From Periplaneta americana (taxonomy: Eukaryota > Arthropoda > Insecta > Blattodea > Blattidae), in assembly GCF_040183065.1 (NCBI RefSeq), contig NC_091117.1, positions 122,222,226-122,286,225 on the forward strand: a DNA stretch of 64,000 bases, read 5' to 3'. A program made the position numbers and the translations under genes. The notes under the pieces were generated by a model. It was not told the DNA's origin, did not search any database, and saw only the letters and a list, made by a program, of their open reading frames with translations. This document shows, one piece after another, positions 60,480 through 64,000 of the stretch (the stretch's first letter is position 1; the number at the start of each line of letters is the position of its first letter).

Positions 60480-60726
60480 TGTAGAATAACTCTTCTCGGG
60501 TTCTCAGCCATGTGAGTTGGAGATTTGTTTCCCAAGCTTTCGACGGCTAGCTATTTTCTTCAGGGAATGAAGTGATATGGTATATATGCAATAGTATTGC
60601 ATAAATACTGGCTAGACATGGTCCCATATCACTTCATTCCCTGAAGAAGATGGCAGAGCTAGCCGTCGAAAGCTTGGAAGCAAATCTCCAACTCACCTGG
60701 CTGAGAACCCGAGAAGAGTTATGCTA
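60480..60726. mobile_element. Fold-back element with about 100-bp arms
   Basis: The arms 60480-60583 and 60625-60726 are near-perfect inverse copies (ctcttctcgggttctcagcc in the left). In the right arm CTGAAGA (60641-60647) and, 20 nt on, GAAA (60668-60671) resemble a hammerhead core with one changed base. It may be two Penelope-type terminal repeats joined with the interior lost. Confidence 0.7.
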
Positions 60727-61236
60727 ATTCACGCATTGATATGACGCCAATGCGTTATTTGAAATTGTAATAAATAATGTTATCATAAAGAATTCAATTA
60801 GTTCAGAAATTAATATTTCACAGTTAAGTAGTACTGTAGAATTAGACTATATTAAATTTTCAGCGAAATTCACAACGGAGACAGATTACAGGATTCAGAT
60901 CTAAAATCATTCAGAGTTCTAAATTTTATCAAGACATTGACATACTACTCTAAATTGCATTCGATGTATATCGAAGTGTTGCAAAAGTAATCAATTTGAA
61001 CAACTGAAAACAAAATAATATCGTAACATTAAATCCTAATCTGTTAATAAACTGGTATTTATTTATATGAGCTTTACTGTAGAGAAATTTGAAGAAAAAA
61101 AACCTTTGTGGTACATGTATGTGCATGTCTGATTGAGAGAAGACCCAGTAATAGACACAGCCGATTGAGGTGAAGTGGCAAAAGTAATAGTATAGGCCTA
61201 TCTAAGTAATGTTTTAGACTTGACAACTTTTCTTAC

Positions 61237-61243
61237 CGAACAT
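61237..61243 (-). CDS. Chitin-binding gene 2, coding exon 1 (Met-Phe-)
   Basis: The minus strand reads ATG TTC G followed by the donor GTAAGA. It joins in phase 1 to 51335, giving MFV and a strong signal peptide. The length (7 nt) and phase are the same as exon 1 of gene 1, and a TATA/Inr pair lies upstream. The 9.9-kb intron makes this less certain than gene 1. Confidence 0.6.
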
Positions 61244-61303
61244 CTCGACGTGTTCAGCTCTCTTGGATGATGGAATGCTTGCAGTACGCCTGGTGACGAG
61301 TGC

Positions 61304-61336
61304 CTGACATCCTGCATCCCTTACTGCTGTTATATA
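61304..61336 (-). promoter_or_regulatory. Core promoter of chitin-binding gene 2: TATA box and Inr
   Basis: TATATAAC starts at 61336 (minus strand); a TCAGG initiator has its A at 61305, 31 nt downstream. The 5' UTR would be about 62 nt. Confidence 0.55.
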
Positions 61337-61662
61337 CTATTTCCCTTGTTTGCACTTTGTTCTGAGAGGTGTGTAGGAATTCATTCACACAGGGATCATC
61401 CCATAGAAAACGTCAATCACTGTCATGAATGATGGAGGAGATTACAATTATCGATAGCGTGTTTCCTGTGATCAGAGGATGCTACGTGTGGTTCATTACA
61501 CTGATTTACTTGATACTGTTTCTGCTTTCATACGTCAGGATCTTACTCTATTTGTTGCAATCACACCGCAATTCGTGTTTAAGATTTTTAATAGCTTCAT
61601 AAGGAACTTCATTTGTACTACATTCTCTCAGTGCTTCAGAAAAACTATTCGAATCGGTTATT

Positions 61663-61898
61663 TTACGACGCTCTATCAACTGCTAAGGTTATCTAGGGTC
61701 TGAATAAGATCAAAGTGATAGTGCCAGCGAAATGAATCCAGAGTCCAGCGCCAAAAATTGCCCAGTGTTTGCTCTTAATTGGTTGAGGGAAAACTCCGGA
61801 AAAAACCTCAACCAGAAAACGTGTCCCAATCAGGATTTGAACACGGGCCCGCTCGTTTCACGGTCAGGCGTGCTAACCGTTACTCCACAGCGGTGGAC
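61663..61898 (-). mobile_element. tRNA-derived SINE, minus strand
   Basis: Minus-strand copy of the family at 43089-43343, with the head ggagtaacggttagcacgcc and B box near 61840. TCGGTTATT flanks it (61654-61662 and 61899-61907). Confidence 0.88.
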
Positions 61899-62096
61899 TC
61901 GGTTATTTGAGAACTACACATGTCCTTAACTATAAGTTTGAGAAAACAGCAAAAACCTGTCTGCAGTTTATAAATATTATATGCACATTCTCGTATTTTA
62001 GAGTGAATTTTGTATATGAATTGCAATATTTCTACGTATTTTTAAGAAATTATTAATTATATTTGAGAGCGCCAGGAACATGCGTTTCTTCTCGAA

Positions 62097-62173
62097 TGAA
62101 TGAATGAATGAATGAATGAATGAATGAATGAATGAATGAATGAATGAATGAATGAATGAATGAATGAATGAAT
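62097..62173. repeat. (TGAA)n microsatellite
   Basis: Perfect tetranucleotide run of about 77 bp. Confidence 0.97.
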
Positions 62174-62179
62174 TTGCCT

Positions 62180-62939
62180 TTAAGCAGTATACATTTTGGT
62201 GAGGCGGTACTTCACAATGTTAGTATATTGTGACGTCTCCCCCTTTTATAACGCCTCTCGTAAAAGTCATTTAGGTCATTACTTATTTTCAATTTATTAT
62301 TGCAATTCTTCCACTAGTATTTTCTTGTCCGTCATTAATTTTCTACTAACCTTACCCCTCATCCATTACTATACCAAAAATACTTTACTTCTGGTTCTTG
62401 ACCCCCTCCTGTGTGGCATATTTCCCTTCACTTCACATCTCTATCTATTTGCACTTCACTGATAACTTTCCAAATTGCTATTTTATTTTATGTCTTAGTT
62501 TTTCTCTCGATTTATTTTCCCTCCACACTATTTCCTCAAGTCACACTGTTTTTGTCCCCTTGTTTTCCCCTCTTCCTTCATCACTGCTTTCTGAACTATC
62601 TCCTACTTGCATTACTCTATTTCTCGTCAGCCTCGATTTGGATCTCAGTTCTTTCACCATTGCTTCGGAATTGCTCCCATATGATGTCCACTACTTTCTT
62701 TCGCTTGCACTGAGGTCATGTTCTGCTGAGTTTGCTGAACACCAGTTCGCATCACTCCTATTTCTTCTTCAGATGGCGTCACTACTTGCTTCCCGGAAAT
62801 TTTCGCTGAATTCAACACTTTCACACCTGTGTCGCTGCTCTCGTGTATAATCTTCTCAAATACCCGAAGTGTTAGTATTTAAAAATTTGACTATAATAGT
62901 TTTATTCATTCTGTATTTAAGTTAATGAGAACAAAATCT
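62180..62939. other. Pyrimidine-rich stretch, no gene recognised
   Basis: Overlapping plus-strand frames (the longest 62398-62850, 150 aa) are rich in Ser, Leu and Phe because of T/C-rich sequence. I see no domain and no close splice or promoter signals, so I do not call a gene. Confidence 0.4.
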
Positions 62940-62953
62940 TCATATTACAAAAT

Positions 62954-63267
62954 ACTTACTTATAGTTTTTAAGGAACCCGGAGGTTCATTGCCGCCCTCA
63001 CATAAGCCCGCCATAGATCCCTATCCTGAGCAACATTAATCCAGTCCCTAACATCATATCCCACCTTCCTCAAATCCATTTTAATGTTATCCTCCCATCC
63101 ACGTCTCGGCCTCCCCAAAGGTCTTATTCCCTCCGGCCTCCCAACTAACACTCTATATGCATTTCTGGATTCGCCCATACGTGCTACATGCCCTGCCCAT
63201 CTCAAACGTCTGGATTTAATGTTCCTAATAATGTCAGGTGAAGAATACAATGCGTGCAGTTCTGCGT
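62954..63267 (-). mobile_element. RTE-type LINE, 3' end, 14-bp target duplication
   Basis: TCATATTACAAAAT flanks it (62940-62953 and 63268-63281). The minus-strand frame reads LHALYSSPDIIRNIKSRRLR, GHVARMG, ending YVRAAMNLRVP. It is 5'-truncated, with an intact end of ORF2. Confidence 0.93.
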
Positions 63268-63335
63268 TCATATTACAAAATGAAAAGCAAAATTCTACAA
63301 TATTTTAAAATGAAAACACTGATAAGTCCCATACT

Positions 63336-64000
63336 CAGGGGCGGCTCGTCCATAAGGGCTGCGGAGCTGCAGCACTCCCTGCTCTGACAGGAAAATAATA
63401 ATAATATTTGTTTTAATTTGTAGAAGAATTGTTACAGCTTTTATTGGTAAATTGCTTTATATTTCATCTGGCCGGGAATATGTACTATTATCTTATGCAT
63501 AATCTTTTTGAGCGTCGACTGTACTGGAATTGACACTGCATTCAAAGTCGTCCTGGGATCTGCAGGGTAGGACAGCTCATAGAGAGTCTGCCTTGCTTGG
63601 TCAGGGGGTAGATTTTTTATTTTTATTTTAGTAGGTTATTTTACGACGCTTTATCAACAGCTTAGGTTATTTAGCGTCTGAATGAGATCAAGATGATAAT
63701 GCCGGTGAAATGAGTCCGGGGTCTAACACCGAAAGTTACCCAGCAGTCAGTGGGTAGAGAGGTGAAGGGAAGCAGGGGGAAACTGCCGCTGTTTAAAACC
63801 CATATTTCGCTGCAGTGGCTTGCAGAGCCAGGCCATTCAAGGGAAGATCTTTCCTCCACTCCCACACCGCTATTGTAATGCTACGTCAAATGGATTCTCT
63901 ATTCCCTTCAAACTTAATGACAACATTTTTATTTTCTCTTTACATACTTATTGTTGTAGAATCTTATCGAGATAATATAACGAAATTAATATTGTATTTT
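63336..64000 (+). mobile_element. Left end of a hAT element running past the window
   Basis: Starts CAGGGGCGGCTCGTCCATA, a typical end of TTF-type hAT elements, after a possible target site CCCATACT (63328-63335). The right end is not in the window, so extent is unknown. It contains a SINE fragment at 63640-63770. Confidence 0.5.
63640..63770 (-). mobile_element. SINE fragment, minus strand
   Basis: Matches the tail and body of the family at 41580 (ttattttacgacgctttatc, then gcgtctgaatgagatcaaga). The tRNA-like head is replaced by unrelated sequence. Confidence 0.75.

Noticed and set aside
62398-62850. 150-aa plus-strand frame
   Set aside because: Low-complexity pyrimidine-rich DNA, no domain, overlapping alternatives in other frames.
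12650-63770. Possible true tRNA genes at the A/B-box sequences
   Set aside because: No cloverleaf acceptor stem or full tRNA length; all continue into SINE bodies, several with target duplications.

Overview
The window is eukaryotic, AT-rich and crowded with transposons. The recurring tRNA-derived SINE families, the frequent taggcctata motif, the mix of Jockey/RTE LINEs, hAT, P, Tc1/mariner, Helitron and Penelope elements, and chitin-binding genes with arthropod-style promoters all point to an insect. A cockroach-like member of Blattodea is most likely (inference). I see no bacterial, organellar or retrovirus-like content, no rRNA and no true tRNA gene.

Host genes. Two minus-strand paralogs encode secreted chitin-binding (CBM14/peritrophin-A) proteins with acidic serine-rich linkers. 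Gene 1 (exons 8280-8286 and 5163-6670) gives 504 aa and gene 2 (exons 61237-61243 and 49009-51335) gives 777 aa. In both I could rebuild a 7-nt coding first exon, a phase-1 intron, a signal peptide, a TATA box with a TCA initiator 30-31 nt downstream, and an AATAAA signal about 180 nt past the stop. Gene 2 has gained two more 420-bp repeat units, and its 9.9-kb intron holds a Penelope-like element, Helitron pieces, SINEs and MITEs.

Layout. 1-4300: unassigned DNA and a decayed hAT with an 8-bp target duplication. 5-8.4 kb: gene 1. 8.4-22 kb: unassigned DNA, MITEs, mariner and pogo/Tigger derivatives, SINEs, a P-element fragment and LINE fragments. 22.1-38.6 kb: a nest of insertions. A short RTE LINE stub with a 14-bp target duplication is split by a hAT element (22146-38532). 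The hAT appears to be split by a Mutator-like element with long inverted arms, which holds a Jockey LINE, itself split by a second hAT that carries a SINE. The Mutator-like element still has an uninterrupted spliced gene for a 781-aa protein (C2H2 fingers, zinc motif, MULE transposase, SWIM). 40.7-43.7 kb: a P element with a THAP domain, containing an RTE LINE and three SINEs. 46.1-47.5 kb: a nearly whole Tc1 element. 49-61.3 kb: gene 2. 61.3-64 kb: SINEs, an RTE LINE end and the end of another hAT.

The host genes probably act at a chitinous extracellular layer (peritrophic matrix or cuticle). The strongest leads are the paralog pair, the intact MULE-like gene, the datable insertion nest, and the Penelope element with hammerhead-like cores.
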